A stretch of DNA of 64,000 nucleotides from the NCBI GenBank assembly GCA_947449535.1, contig CANFRP010000003.1, forward strand, positions 36,780 through 100,779, read 5' to 3'. Shown piece by piece: positions 21,938 through 32,326 of the stretch. Numbering within the stretch: position 1 is the first letter of the stretch; each line of letters opens with the position of its first letter. Below the pieces are notes generated by a model. The model saw only the letters and a program-made list of their open reading frames with translations. It was not told where the DNA came from and did no database searches. Origin of the DNA: Actinomycetota bacterium (GTDB taxonomy: Bacteria; Actinomycetota; Actinomycetes; Nanopelagicales; Nanopelagicaceae). The translations under genes and the position numbers were made by a program.

Positions 21938-22177
21938 ATGATCGATGAGGCGCTCGAACACCTCGTCAAAGGCATCGTCGATAATCCAGAAGATGTTGTG
22001 ATCACGGAGAAGAACCATCGCCGTGGTACCACTCTTGAAGTACGGGTTAATCCAGATGACATCGGCAAAGTTATCGGCCGCAATGGTCGCACTGCACGTG
22101 CACTTCGCACAGTTGTAAGCGCGCTCGCTGGTCGCTCAATTCGCGTAGATCTCATCGAGGCCGACGAGGCTCGTTAA
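21938..22177 (+). CDS. KH-domain RNA-binding protein (KhpA type)
   Basis: 79 aa; VRVNPDDIGKVIGRNGRTARALRTVVSA. Confidence 0.92.
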   Translation: MIDEALEHLVKGIVDNPEDVVITEKNHRRGTTLEVRVNPDDIGKVIGRNGRTARALRTVVSALAGRSIRVDLIEADEAR

Positions 22178-22179
22178 TA

Positions 22180-22710
22180 ATGCTCTTGACCGTCGCTCGT
22201 ATTGGGCGCGCTCACGGAGTACTCGGTGAAGCGACTATTGAAGTTCGCACCGATATGCCAGAAGAAAGATTCTTTATCGGCTCTGTCCTTGCGACGGAGC
22301 CGGTTTCTTTTGGTCCGCTGACGGTTACCTCGGTACGAAACCACAATGGAATTCTCTTGCTCGGCTTTCAGGGCTATGAAGATCGCAATGCGATTGAAAA
22401 ACTGCGCGACGTGCTTCTCGTTGCTGATGTAAATATCGATGAAGAATTTGAGGATGAGGACGATTATCACGTCCAACAATTAATTGGCTGTTCCGTAGTC
22501 ACAACTTCAGGTGAGGCAGTCGGCACCGTAAAGGATGTCGTCAACCTTCCCGGGCAAGATCTCTTGGCTGTGGATTACCAGGGCCGCGAAATTCTCATTC
22601 CTTTTGTGTTGGAAATAGTTCCTGAAGTACTTCTCAAAGAGAAGAAGATTATTATCGACCCGCCAGCAGGACTTTTATCTGAGAGTGAGGAGGAGAGCGA
22701 TGGCCAATAA
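22180..22710 (+). CDS. rimM: 16S rRNA processing protein RimM
   Basis: [44 protein letters not shown]. Confidence 0.93.
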   Translation: MLLTVARIGRAHGVLGEATIEVRTDMPEERFFIGSVLATEPVSFGPLTVTSVRNHNGILLLGFQGYEDRNAIEKLRDVLLVADVNIDEEFEDEDDYHVQQLIGCSVVTTSGEAVGTVKDVVNLPGQDLLAVDYQGREILIPFVLEIVPEVLLKEKKIIIDPPAGLLSESEEESDGQ

Positions 22711-23416
22711 ATTCGATGTCATCTCCATCTTCCCTGAGTACATGTCCCCACTTGCCTTATCTCTCATTGGGAAAGCGACCAAGGCCGGACTGGTTGATAT
22801 TGCCGTCCATGATCTTCGCGATCAAGCCACGGATGTTCACCACACTGTAGATGACACTCCTTATGGCGGCGGCGCGGGAATGGTGATGATGCCCGAGCCA
22901 TGGGGCGCGGCAATTGATCAAGTCGTCTCCAACGCCCCGAATCGAACCCATGATTTAGTCATTCTCACTCCTGCTGGTGAGAAGTTCTCGCAAGCAATGG
23001 CGGAGGAGCTAACTACCTGCGAACATATTATTTTTGCTTGTGGGCGTTATGAGGGAATTGATATTCGCATAACTGATTACTACAAATCCCAACCAAATTT
23101 TCGAGTTCGGGAAATCTCCATCGGCGATTATGTTCTCAATGGGGGAGAAGTTGCGACCCTGGCCATTATGGAAGCGATCATTCGTTTGATCCCTGGAGTT
23201 ATTGGGAACCCGGCATCTTTAGATGAAGAGTCACATTCTCTGGAATCTGAAGCAGGCTTACTTGTGGAATATCCGAGCTATACAAAACCAGCTGAATGGC
23301 GTGGATTAGGCGTTCCCGAAGTCTTGCTTTCTGGTAACCATGCCGCAATTGCCAAGTGGCGTCGAGATGAAGCGATCAAACGCACGGAGAAACTGCGAGA
23401 TCTAACTCGCGAGTAA
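22700..23416 (+). CDS. trmD: tRNA (guanine-N1)-methyltransferase
   Basis: [47 protein letters not shown]. Confidence 0.96.
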   Translation: MANKFDVISIFPEYMSPLALSLIGKATKAGLVDIAVHDLRDQATDVHHTVDDTPYGGGAGMVMMPEPWGAAIDQVVSNAPNRTHDLVILTPAGEKFSQAMAEELTTCEHIIFACGRYEGIDIRITDYYKSQPNFRVREISIGDYVLNGGEVATLAIMEAIIRLIPGVIGNPASLDEESHSLESEAGLLVEYPSYTKPAEWRGLGVPEVLLSGNHAAIAKWRRDEAIKRTEKLRDLTRE

Positions 23417-23482
23417 CCCACCCGCATGGGGTACCTTCCTCACCAGTACCACTTAGTGCTGGGATAGAAATAGGGAGTTCTC

Positions 23483-24472
23483 GTGGAGCCAATTGATCCA
23501 AAGATTCAATCTCGGCTCATCCGCGATCTTGAACCCGTTGTTGCAAAAGAGCTAAATCGCCACATCGCTACCACCAAAGATTGGTATCCCCACGAGTATG
23601 TCCCGTGGTCTGAAGGTCGCACTTTTGCCGGTCCGCTTAATGGTGATGCGTGGGAGGCGAAAGATTCCAAACTAACTTCTGTTGCGCAAGATTCCTTAGT
23701 TCTCAATTTAATGACTGAAGATAATTTGCCGAGCTATCACACGGAGATTGCAATCTCTATGGGCAGAGATGGCGCGTGGGGAAATTGGATTGGACGCTGG
23801 ACCGCTGAAGAAGCTCGGCACTCCATTGTTCTCCGCGATTATTTAATGGCCACTCGAGGAGTGGATCCCAACGAATTAGAAGATTTGCGTATGGAGCATA
23901 TGCAGGTCGGATATCAGACTCCGTATGAGAACGATATGTTGCATACCGTTGCCTACGTTTCTTTCCAAGAACTGGCTACTCGAATTTCTCACCGCAATAC
24001 AGGAAAGATTTCGAATGATCCCATTGCCGAGGCGATGCTAACTCGCGTCGCCCTCGATGAGAACCTGCATATGCTTTTCTACCGAAATCTTCTTGGCGCC
24101 GCTATTGAGCTCGAGCCCAATGCTGCACTTCGTGCAATTACTGATGTAGTCACCAACTTCCAGATGCCCGGAGCGGGTATGCCAGGTTGGGGACGTAAGT
24201 CAGTGCAGATTGCGCTGGCCGGAATTTATGATCTGCAATTGCACCTGGAAGATGTCGTCAATCCAGTACTTCGTGCGTGGGATGTCTTTAATATCGAAGG
24301 CTTAGATGCCAACGGTGAAAAAGCTCGCCTGGAACTCGCCGCATTCTTAGCAAACGCTGAAGTAGAAGTGGCACGCTTTAACGAAAAGCGTGATTCATAC
24401 TTTGATCGATTAGCTGCTCGCGGGCAAGATCCCATCAGACTTAAGACTCTGGCTGACCGAAAAGGCGAATAA
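23483..24472 (+). CDS. Acyl-[acyl-carrier-protein] desaturase (ferritin-like type 2)
   Basis: 329 aa; WTAEEARHSIVLRDYL and ALDENLHMLFYRN di-iron motifs. Confidence 0.88.
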   Translation: MEPIDPKIQSRLIRDLEPVVAKELNRHIATTKDWYPHEYVPWSEGRTFAGPLNGDAWEAKDSKLTSVAQDSLVLNLMTEDNLPSYHTEIAISMGRDGAWGNWIGRWTAEEARHSIVLRDYLMATRGVDPNELEDLRMEHMQVGYQTPYENDMLHTVAYVSFQELATRISHRNTGKISNDPIAEAMLTRVALDENLHMLFYRNLLGAAIELEPNAALRAITDVVTNFQMPGAGMPGWGRKSVQIALAGIYDLQLHLEDVVNPVLRAWDVFNIEGLDANGEKARLELAAFLANAEVEVARFNEKRDSYFDRLAARGQDPIRLKTLADRKGE

Positions 24473-24553
24473 ATTCGCTAAGCGGGAATATTCTCGACAC
24501 GCCGAATGTTGATTAGGCAGTTGGGGTAGTTATAAGACACTATCCGCCCTATA

Positions 24554-24572
24554 GCCACAGATTTTCTGTGGC
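24554..24572 (+). promoter_or_regulatory. 7-bp hairpin in leader of the DUF4193 gene
   Basis: GCCACAG-ATTTT-CTGTGGC. Confidence 0.5.
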
Positions 24573-24598
24573 AGAAGATATTTGTTGGAGGAGGTGCC

Positions 24599-24895
24599 AT
24601 GGCTACTGATTACGACACACCGCGAAAAACGGATGAAGAGTTACACGAAGAATCTCTTGAAGAGCTCAAAGCTCGCCGCGCAGATGCGCAATCAGGTTCT
24701 GTTGATATAGATGAAGAAGATGCGGCCGAGAGCCTCGAACTCCCAGGCGCTGATTTATCTGGGGAAGAACTCACTGTCCGCGTTGTACCAAAGCAGCACG
24801 ATGAATTTACTTGCTCTCGTTGCTTCCTGGTTCATCACAGCACTCAACTTGCAAAGGGCGAGGGCGCAAAGGCAGTCTGCAAAGATTGCGCATAG
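24599..24895 (+). CDS. DUF4193 family protein with C-terminal CxxC...CxxC zinc ribbon
   Basis: 98 aa; MATDYDTPRKTDEE...DEFTCSRCFLVHHSTQLAKG...VCKDCA; RBS GGAGGAGG. Confidence 0.88.
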   Translation: MATDYDTPRKTDEELHEESLEELKARRADAQSGSVDIDEEDAAESLELPGADLSGEELTVRVVPKQHDEFTCSRCFLVHHSTQLAKGEGAKAVCKDCA

Positions 24896-24905
24896 TAATA
24901 ATTAA

Positions 24906-25397
24906 TTAATGTTCTGAGGCGCTCTCCACAAAGAGCGCCTTTTTTAATTCCTCGGGGCGTTTGCTACTTATTAGCCAGTACGGAGTCGGATCTTTTGGGT
25001 CGCGCTGATTCATAGATATTCCCGTTGTCACCCAAAATCTAATGCTGATAAAAGCTGCGGGATCTCCATCGGCCCCTCGGATGCGTTTCATGGACTGTGG
25101 ATCGAGCACGCGGAAGTTATGAATGTGGGCTCTCGGGATGGAAGCTTTTCCAACGATCAGCCAACCTTTGGTAACGGTAATTACCAGGGCTGAACTTCGC
25201 TCCAACACAACGAGTGCGAGGAGTTGGACAATTGAAATAGCAATAGTCAGAGTTGGGTCAGTTGCAGCCCATACCGCCAGACTGAGTGAGCCAGTCAGAA
25301 ATATGCAGAATGCCCATAACCAGATTGGCCAGATCAATTTCTCTTGGTAGATCGGGGCGCCGTAATCAGTCCCACTCGTGCCACGCGCTCTACTCAT
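24906..25397 (-). CDS. DUF3093 family membrane protein
   Basis: MSRARGTSGTDYGAPIYQEKLIWPIWLWAFCIFLTGSLSLAVWA...; ATG 7 nt after TACCGT; next to dut/DUF4193. Confidence 0.8.
   Translation of the reverse strand: MSRARGTSGTDYGAPIYQEKLIWPIWLWAFCIFLTGSLSLAVWAATDPTLTIAISIVQLLALVVLERSSALVITVTKGWLIVGKASIPRAHIHNFRVLDPQSMKRIRGADGDPAAFISIRFWVTTGISMNQRDPKDPTPYWLISSKRPEELKKALFVESASEH
24917..24945 (+). terminator. Terminator of the DUF4193 gene, embedded in the 3' end of the convergent DUF3093 CDS
   Basis: AGGCGCTCT-ccacaa-AGAGCGCCT-TTTTT, perfect 9-bp stem. Confidence 0.9.
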
Positions 25398-25443
25398 AAG
25401 TAGAACGGTACTTGAGATCCATCCGAGAGTTATCCTTTGCACT

Positions 25444-26028
25444 GTGAGTCGCATCCCAAGCACCGTACCGCCGCAAGGCGCAGAAGTGCCTCCTCGTCAC
25501 CCAATGGCTCCTGAATCTGGAACGCAGATTCCATCTCACTTTGGACATTGTTTTGGTTGCGGAGAATTACATCCGACTGGACTTCATATCGTTGCGCATG
25601 TTGGTGAAGGCCAGAACATCACCGCAGTATTTACAGTCACCGAAAATCATCAAGGCGCGCCTGGATTGGCGCACGGTGGATTACTCGCACTTGCCTTTGA
25701 CGAAGCGCTCGGAAAATTGATGTGGTTGATTCGCTCTCCTGGCGTCACTGCGCGACTGGAGACCGATTTCTTGCTGCCCGTTCCGATTGGTAGCACGCTC
25801 TATATCTCCGCGGAAATTACCGGACAAGTGAATCGCAAAGTTTTTTGTTCGGCCGTGGGTCGCTTAGATTCCATCGATGGACCAATTGCCGTCCGCGCAT
25901 CTGCTCTTTACATCATTGTTCCGATGAAGCACTTCATGGAGAATGCACCGAAGGCATATATCGATCACGTGACAGCCCATCCCGAGCTACTCGCATTTGT
26001 CGATCCTGATTTCGAGATTAATCCATAA
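25444..26028 (+). CDS. PaaI-type hotdog thioesterase
   Basis: HFGHCFGCGELHPTGLHI..., APGLAHGGLLALAFDEALG; GTG 7 nt after TATCCT. Confidence 0.85.
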   Translation: MSRIPSTVPPQGAEVPPRHPMAPESGTQIPSHFGHCFGCGELHPTGLHIVAHVGEGQNITAVFTVTENHQGAPGLAHGGLLALAFDEALGKLMWLIRSPGVTARLETDFLLPVPIGSTLYISAEITGQVNRKVFCSAVGRLDSIDGPIAVRASALYIIVPMKHFMENAPKAYIDHVTAHPELLAFVDPDFEINP

Positions 26029-26480
26029 TGGCAGATCTTCAAGTACTCATTACCCGGCTGGATCCATCAGTTCCGATGCCGAGTTACGCCAAGCCTGGTG
26101 ATGCTGGAGCGGATCTGGCTACTCGGGTTGATATCACTCTTCAGCCAGGGGAGAGAGCGCTTGTGCCAACCGGAATTTCTATCGCGCTTCCAAATGGATA
26201 TGCCGCTTTTGTTCATCCACGTTCCGGTTTAGCAATTAAACATGGAGTGTCGATGGTTAATACTCCAGGAACAGTCGATGCAGCATTTCGTGGAGAACTA
26301 CAAGTAATTCTTATAAATCATGATCGGACCGAGCCGATCTCCTTCAAGAAAGGCGATCGCGTTGCTCAGCTAGTCATTCAAAAGGTAGAGCGAGCAAACT
26401 TTGTCGAAGTGCGCTCACTTCCAGGAACGGAACGTGGAAGTGGTGGATTTGGTTCTTCTGGGTTGGGAGCAAAGCAATGA
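26028..26480 (+). CDS. dut: Deoxyuridine 5'-triphosphate nucleotidohydrolase
   Basis: GDAGADLATR, PRSGLAIKHGVSMVNTPGTVD, GSGGFGSSG. Confidence 0.96.
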   Translation: MADLQVLITRLDPSVPMPSYAKPGDAGADLATRVDITLQPGERALVPTGISIALPNGYAAFVHPRSGLAIKHGVSMVNTPGTVDAAFRGELQVILINHDRTEPISFKKGDRVAQLVIQKVERANFVEVRSLPGTERGSGGFGSSGLGAKQ

Positions 26481-27100
26481 GCTATGAAGGACATCACGAT
26501 GATCGCGCAAAAATTATGGATGCACTCGGCGGAAAGCGGGGGCTGATTGACTCCGGCCTTCCCTCCATCATCTTCTTAGTTGCATTTAACATCACCAACA
26601 ATCTCAATAGATCTATCCTCGCAGCGATCATCACCTCCGCGCTCTTTACAATTTTGCGCTTGGCGCGCAGAGAGACTATTCAACATGCCATTTCGGGACT
26701 CATCGGAATAATTATTTGTGCATGGATCGCTAGGCGTTCTGGTAAAGCCGCAGATTTCTATCTATTCGGGCTTTACAAAAATGCTGCATATGGAGCTGCT
26801 TACGCCCTGGCGAATATTGTTAAGTGGCCTCTCATCGGAATTATGTTGGGACCGATTTTGGGAGAAAATTTTGAATGGCGAAAGAACCCGGCGAGATTGG
26901 CGGCATACCGTCAAGCAGGATGGATTTGGATGGGGCTATTTCTCATTCGGGTAGCAATCCAATATCCGCTCTGGAAGACAAATCATTTAAATTGGCTAGG
27001 AAGTGTAAATATCGTTCTCGGATACCCACTCTTTATCTTCGCAGCGTGGATCACTTGGCTAATTTTAAAGCGCGTTCCGACCGTTAAAGCAGGCGATTAA
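26477..27100 (+). CDS. DUF3159 family membrane protein
   Basis: 207 aa, several TM helices; MDALGGKRGLIDSGLPSIIFLVAFNIT. Confidence 0.8.
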   Translation: MSYEGHHDDRAKIMDALGGKRGLIDSGLPSIIFLVAFNITNNLNRSILAAIITSALFTILRLARRETIQHAISGLIGIIICAWIARRSGKAADFYLFGLYKNAAYGAAYALANIVKWPLIGIMLGPILGENFEWRKNPARLAAYRQAGWIWMGLFLIRVAIQYPLWKTNHLNWLGSVNIVLGYPLFIFAAWITWLILKRVPTVKAGD

Positions 27101-27756
27101 TCAGTTACAAAGCATTTCTTTAGTTGCTCTTCAGCTACTGCAGTAGCAATAAAGAGGAGTTCATCTCCAGCTGAGAAAACATCGTGTGGTGCAGGAGTAA
27201 TAACATGGCCATCGCGCACTATCGCAGCCAACGTGGCGTCATCGGGAAGAGTGATTTCCTCGACAGTACGACCGCATGCTTTGGCGCCGTCGGGGAGAGT
27301 TACTTCTACAAGACTTGCTTCGCCTTTGCGTAGCGAGAAGAGTCGAACGACATCACCTACTGAGACCGCTTCTTCTACGATCGCCGCAATAATGCGAGGA
27401 GTAGAAACTGCCACATCGACGCCCCATGATTGATCAAAGAGCCATTCATTCTTTGGATGATTAACCCGAGCAACGACGCGGGGAACTCCATATTCTGTCT
27501 TTGCCAAGAGAGAGGCTACGAGGTTGACTTTGTCATCACCTGTGGCCGCAATTAATACCTGGCAGGAATCGAGCTTGGCATTATCGAGTGAAGAGATCTC
27601 GCATCCATCGGCCATGAGCCATTCAGCATTAGGCACGCTCTCCATTTTGAGCGCCTTTGGGTCGCGATCAATTAAGAGCACATGATGAGAGTTGCCAAGA
27701 AGTTCGCGGGCGATAGCACGACCAACATTTCCAGCACCGATAATGGCGATCTTCAT
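27097..27756 (-). CDS. TrkA family potassium uptake protein
   Basis: MKIAIIGAGNVGRAIARELLGNSHHVLLID; TrkA-N and TrkA-C. Confidence 0.92.
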   Translation of the reverse strand: MKIAIIGAGNVGRAIARELLGNSHHVLLIDRDPKALKMESVPNAEWLMADGCEISSLDNAKLDSCQVLIAATGDDKVNLVASLLAKTEYGVPRVVARVNHPKNEWLFDQSWGVDVAVSTPRIIAAIVEEAVSVGDVVRLFSLRKGEASLVEVTLPDGAKACGRTVEEITLPDDATLAAIVRDGHVITPAPHDVFSAGDELLFIATAVAEEQLKKCFVTD

Positions 27757-27759
27757 GAA

Positions 27760-28422
27760 TTACGCCTCTTCCGGTGATTTAGCCAGCGCAGCTTGAACAT
27801 TTGCGAGCTCTGAATCCATCACCATTACGTGTACCAGATCGCCCTCTTGGAGCACGGTGTTGTGATTTGGGATCATTCCTTCGCCCAGCCGAGTAATGAA
27901 TGCAAGGCGAGCGTTGGTGTTCTCTTGAATGGAATGTGCAGGTTGGCCAAACCAGCCATGATGAAGATGGACCTCTGCAAGTGACACTACGCCACTGGCA
28001 TCTCGCCACTCGGTTCGCGCGCCATCCGGTGCAAGGCGACGAATAATCTGATCTGTGGTCCAAAGAACTGTAGCCACTGTCGGGATTCCTAGGCGCTGAT
28101 AAATTTCGGCGCGAGCAGGATCATAAATTCTGGCGACAACATTTTGAATTCCATATGTTTCGCGAGCAACGCGAGCAGCCAAGATGTTGGAGTTATCTCC
28201 ATTTGAGACTGCGGCAAAAGCATCTGCACGTTCAATTCCCGCTTCGAGCAAAGTATCGCGGTCGAATCCAACTCCAGCGATGGTGTTTCCTTTGAAATCA
28301 GCGCCTAAGCGGCGAAAAGCTTCACGAGTTTGGTCGATAACAGAGACTGAATGGCCGGCAGCTTCTAGATCGATAGCGAGACCCGATCCAACGCGACCAC
28401 AACCCATGATGACTACGTGCAC
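27760..28422 (-). CDS. TrkA family potassium uptake protein
   Basis: MHVVIMGCGRVGSGLAIDLEAAGHSVSVID; paired with downstream TrkA; GTG 6 nt after TAGGCT. Confidence 0.92.
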   Translation of the reverse strand: MHVVIMGCGRVGSGLAIDLEAAGHSVSVIDQTREAFRRLGADFKGNTIAGVGFDRDTLLEAGIERADAFAAVSNGDNSNILAARVARETYGIQNVVARIYDPARAEIYQRLGIPTVATVLWTTDQIIRRLAPDGARTEWRDASGVVSLAEVHLHHGWFGQPAHSIQENTNARLAFITRLGEGMIPNHNTVLQEGDLVHVMVMDSELANVQAALAKSPEEA

Positions 28423-28462
28423 ATGTAAAGCCTACCGCCAAAATTGCCATAGGGTTGCGCTT

Positions 28463-29653
28463 ATGGAACCAATATCTCGCGTCAACTTTACAGTCGGTCA
28501 GCGATTAACAGTAGATATCGGTCCGGTAGCGCACGGGGGACATTTTGTCGCCCGCCACGAAGGTCAAGTTATTTTTGTTCGCCATGGAATTACTGGCGAG
28601 AAATGCCTCGTAGAAATTACCCACGTGACCTCAAAAATGGCGCGTGCTGATGTTGTTGAAGTTATCAAGGCCTCGGAGCATCGGGTAAAGGCCCCCTGTA
28701 AATATGCAGCTCCAAATGGATGCGGCGGATGCGATTTCCAACATGTGGAGATAAATCATCAACGTGAATTAAAGCGCCAAATAATTATCGAGCAATTTTC
28801 TCGCCTGGCAAAGATGGCGATCGACCTGGATGTTGTCGGAGTCGAGCCAGCTGATGGACTTCACTGGCGCACGCGAATGGATTTTGCGATCGGTCCAAAC
28901 GGCAAACCAGGGTTATTTTCTTCTCGCTCCAATGAAGTGACCGAAATAGATAAGTGCCTAATTGCGGTAAAGCAGATGGATAACCCCGCATTTTTTGAGC
29001 GCACCTGGAAGGGCGATGACCGCCTCGAAGTCGCCGTATCAAGTGCTGGTGAAATGAATCTATCTCGTGGCGGCCGGAGTATTTCTGGACCAACCCAATT
29101 GCACGAAACTGTAAATGGATTTGAGTATCAGATCTCGCCAACATCTTTCTGGCAGAGCCACACCAAGGCTCCGGAAACTTTAATGAAACTTGTCATGGAT
29201 TTACTCGCGCTTCGCATCGGTGACCATGTCTGCGATCTCTATGGCGGAGTGGGCTTATTTACTGCTCCCATGGCGCAAGATGTGGGCATTGGCGGAAAAG
29301 TTCACCTGATCGAATCAAGTCATCGCGCAACGCAAGATGCACTTAAAATTTTCGATAAAGAGAAGCAAGTAGAAATTCATTCCGCACGAGTCGAGCAAGC
29401 ACTTCCTCGTATCAAAAAAATCGATGTAATTCTCTTGGACCCACCTCGCACTGGCGCTGGCGAAATGGTTGTGAAGACTATGGTCGCAGCCAAACCGCGC
29501 ACGATTGTTTATGTCTCCTGCGATCCTGCCTCCTTGGCACGCGATGCACGCCTGCTAGAAGATGCCGGATATCACCTAGATCACATGGTTGGCTTCGACC
29601 TCTTCCCGATGACCCAGCATGTGGAGTGTGTGGCCCGCTTTACCCGTAGTTAA
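28463..29653 (+). CDS. TRAM-domain class I SAM-dependent RNA methyltransferase (TrmA/RlmD family)
   Basis: APNGCGGCDFQH Fe-S cysteine motif, DLYGGVGLFTAPMA, LLDPPRTGAG, VYVSCDPASLARD. Confidence 0.93.
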   Translation: MEPISRVNFTVGQRLTVDIGPVAHGGHFVARHEGQVIFVRHGITGEKCLVEITHVTSKMARADVVEVIKASEHRVKAPCKYAAPNGCGGCDFQHVEINHQRELKRQIIIEQFSRLAKMAIDLDVVGVEPADGLHWRTRMDFAIGPNGKPGLFSSRSNEVTEIDKCLIAVKQMDNPAFFERTWKGDDRLEVAVSSAGEMNLSRGGRSISGPTQLHETVNGFEYQISPTSFWQSHTKAPETLMKLVMDLLALRIGDHVCDLYGGVGLFTAPMAQDVGIGGKVHLIESSHRATQDALKIFDKEKQVEIHSARVEQALPRIKKIDVILLDPPRTGAGEMVVKTMVAAKPRTIVYVSCDPASLARDARLLEDAGYHLDHMVGFDLFPMTQHVECVARFTRS

Positions 29654-29662
29654 GATACGGGC

Positions 29663-32317
29663 ATGAGCAATAACTCCTTCAACGCAAAGACCACACTTGA
29701 AGCTGGTGGAAAGTCGTATGAGATTTTCGACATCACTCAACTTGAAGGAGCGGCTTCACTTCCCTTTAGTTTGAAAGTATTGCTCGAGAATTTACTCCGC
29801 ACCGAAGATGGCGCGAATATCACCGCCGAACAGATCAGAGCGCTTGCCTCATGGAATCCAGATGCGCAGCCTGATACCGAAATTCAATTCACACCCGCCC
29901 GTGTCATCATGCAGGACTTCACTGGCGTTCCGTGCATCGTCGATTTAGCCACTATGCGCGAGGCGATTGTGGACCTTGGGGGAGACCCGGCGAAAGTAAA
30001 TCCATTGGCTCCAGCAGAGCTCGTGATCGACCACTCTGTTATTGCCGATGTTTTTGGCACAAAGACTTCTTTTGAAGAGAACACCGATATTGAATACAGC
30101 CGAAATAAAGAGCGCTATCGCTTCCTTCGTTGGGGACAAGGCGCTTTTGATGAATTTAAAGTTGTTCCACCTGGTACTGGAATTGTTCACCAAGTAAATA
30201 TTGAATATCTCGCTCGGGTAGTTATGACTCGGGTGGTTGATGGTGTTCATCGCGCTTATCCAGACACAGTTGTTGGTACTGATTCGCACACCACCATGGT
30301 CAATGGACTAGGAGTGCTTGGTTGGGGAGTAGGCGGAATCGAAGCGGAGGCAGCTCTTCTTGGTCAGCCAGTCTCGATGTTGATCCCTCGGGTTGTCGGT
30401 TTCAAGCTCAAAGGTCAGCTACCTGTTGGCACAACTGCGACAGATCTTGCACTGACCATCACTGAAATGTTGCGAAAGCATGGAGTGGTCGGAAAATTTG
30501 TTGAATTTTATGGCCCCGGAGTTACTGCAGTTCCAATGGCAAACCGCGCGACGATCGGCAATATGTCACCGGAGTACGGCTCCACGTGTGCCATCTTCCC
30601 TATCGATGAAGAGACTCTGCGCTACTTGGCTCTCACCGGTCGTACCGATGCCGAACTCGAATTAGTGGAGAAGTATGCAAAGCGCATTGGACTCTGGCAC
30701 GACTCTGCACTCGAGCCACGCTTCTCAGAACATTTAGAACTAGATCTTGCAACAGTTGTTCCATCTATCTCTGGACCAAAGCGCCCACAAGATCGCATCT
30801 CACTTGTAGATGCCAAAGCGTCTTACGAGAAGATCGTTCCGACATATTACTCAGACAAAACCGCGAACTCCGCCGTCGATATCACTCTCAACGGCAAAGC
30901 GACATCAGTCTCCAATGGCGCAGTTGTTATTGCATCCATCACTTCGTGTACTAATACTTCCAATCCCAGCGTCATGATCGGCGCAGCACTCCTTGCCAAG
31001 AAGGCAGTGGAGAAGGGCCTCACCAGTAAGCCGTGGGTAAAGACCACGTTGGCTCCTGGTTCAAAAGTTGTCACTGATTATTACGACAAATCAGGTTTGA
31101 CAACCTACATGGAGCAACTCGGCTTTAATCTCGTCGGTTATGGCTGTGTGACATGTATTGGTAACTCTGGCCCGCTACCGCTGGAAATTAGCAAAGCGGT
31201 CAATGAGAATGATTTAGCAGTAACTGCAGTTCTCTCCGGCAACCGTAACTTCGAAGGTCGGATCAGCCCAGATGTGAAGATGAACTACCTCGCATCGCCG
31301 CCTCTTGTCGTGGCTTACGCACTTGCCGGCACCATGGATCATGATTTTGAGAGCGATTCATTGGGTAATGATAAAGATGGCAATCCAGTGTTCCTTCGAG
31401 ATATCTGGCCATCTGCTTCTGAGATTCAGAGTGTTATCGACTCTTCAATTTCTTCTGAGATGTTCACAAAAGATTATGCATCAGTCTTTGAAGGCGATCA
31501 CCGCTGGAAGTCATTGGATACGCCCACCGGAAAGACATTTGATTGGGAAGCCGATTCCACCTATGTTCGCAAACCACCGTACTTCGATGGCATGCCTCGC
31601 AATCCAGAAGCTGTCAAAGATATTCATGCTGCACGTGTCATGGCAATCCTTGGTGATTCAGTCACCACTGACCACATTTCTCCAGCCGGAAATATCAAAG
31701 CGGATTCACCAGCCGGTAAATATTTATCAGAGCATGGAATTGAACGAATTGATTTCAATTCATATGGATCTCGACGCGGCAATCATGAGGTAATGATTCG
31801 TGGAACTTTTGCCAACATCCGATTGAAGAATTTATTGCTGGATGGCGTAGAAGGTGGATTCACTCGTAACTTCCTCGCCAATGGCGAACAATCAACAATT
31901 TATGATGCATCGATGGCTTACCAAGCAGCAGGAATTCCACTCGTAATTTTGGCGGGTAAAGAGTATGGCTCTGGATCTTCACGTGACTGGGCGGCCAAGG
32001 GAACTGCGCTCCTTGGAGTGCGAGCAGTAATTGCTGAATCATTCGAACGTATCCATCGCTCCAATTTGATTGGCATGGGAGTCCTTCCCTTGCAATTTGC
32101 TCCAGGAACCAACGCGCAATCACTTGGGATAATGGGCGATGAAGTATTTGAAATCACTGGAATTGAGGCGCTCAATACTGGAGGAACGCCTAAGACCGTA
32201 AAGGTAAGTGCGGGAGCGATCTCCTTTGACGCCATCGTGCGTATTGATACTCCGGGTGAGGCCGATTACTACCGCCATGGCGGAATCATGCAATACGTGC
32301 TTCGCTCTCTCCTCTAG
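29663..32317 (+). CDS. acnA: Aconitate hydratase
   Basis: 884 aa; [50 protein letters not shown]. Confidence 0.97.
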   Translation: MSNNSFNAKTTLEAGGKSYEIFDITQLEGAASLPFSLKVLLENLLRTEDGANITAEQIRALASWNPDAQPDTEIQFTPARVIMQDFTGVPCIVDLATMREAIVDLGGDPAKVNPLAPAELVIDHSVIADVFGTKTSFEENTDIEYSRNKERYRFLRWGQGAFDEFKVVPPGTGIVHQVNIEYLARVVMTRVVDGVHRAYPDTVVGTDSHTTMVNGLGVLGWGVGGIEAEAALLGQPVSMLIPRVVGFKLKGQLPVGTTATDLALTITEMLRKHGVVGKFVEFYGPGVTAVPMANRATIGNMSPEYGSTCAIFPIDEETLRYLALTGRTDAELELVEKYAKRIGLWHDSALEPRFSEHLELDLATVVPSISGPKRPQDRISLVDAKASYEKIVPTYYSDKTANSAVDITLNGKATSVSNGAVVIASITSCTNTSNPSVMIGAALLAKKAVEKGLTSKPWVKTTLAPGSKVVTDYYDKSGLTTYMEQLGFNLVGYGCVTCIGNSGPLPLEISKAVNENDLAVTAVLSGNRNFEGRISPDVKMNYLASPPLVVAYALAGTMDHDFESDSLGNDKDGNPVFLRDIWPSASEIQSVIDSSISSEMFTKDYASVFEGDHRWKSLDTPTGKTFDWEADSTYVRKPPYFDGMPRNPEAVKDIHAARVMAILGDSVTTDHISPAGNIKADSPAGKYLSEHGIERIDFNSYGSRRGNHEVMIRGTFANIRLKNLLLDGVEGGFTRNFLANGEQSTIYDASMAYQAAGIPLVILAGKEYGSGSSRDWAAKGTALLGVRAVIAESFERIHRSNLIGMGVLPLQFAPGTNAQSLGIMGDEVFEITGIEALNTGGTPKTVKVSAGAISFDAIVRIDTPGEADYYRHGGIMQYVLRSLL

Positions 32318-32326
32318 AATATAAGT

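Noticed and set aside
21503-22155. Overlapping minus ORFs over rpsP/KH genes (171 and 146 aa)
   Set aside because: Complement of the Ala/Val/Glu-rich S16 tail; compositional artefact.
28184-28462. N-terminal extension of the RNA methyltransferase ORF
   Set aside because: Overlaps the TrkA gene on the other strand; TAGGGT and ATG at 28463 give a better start.
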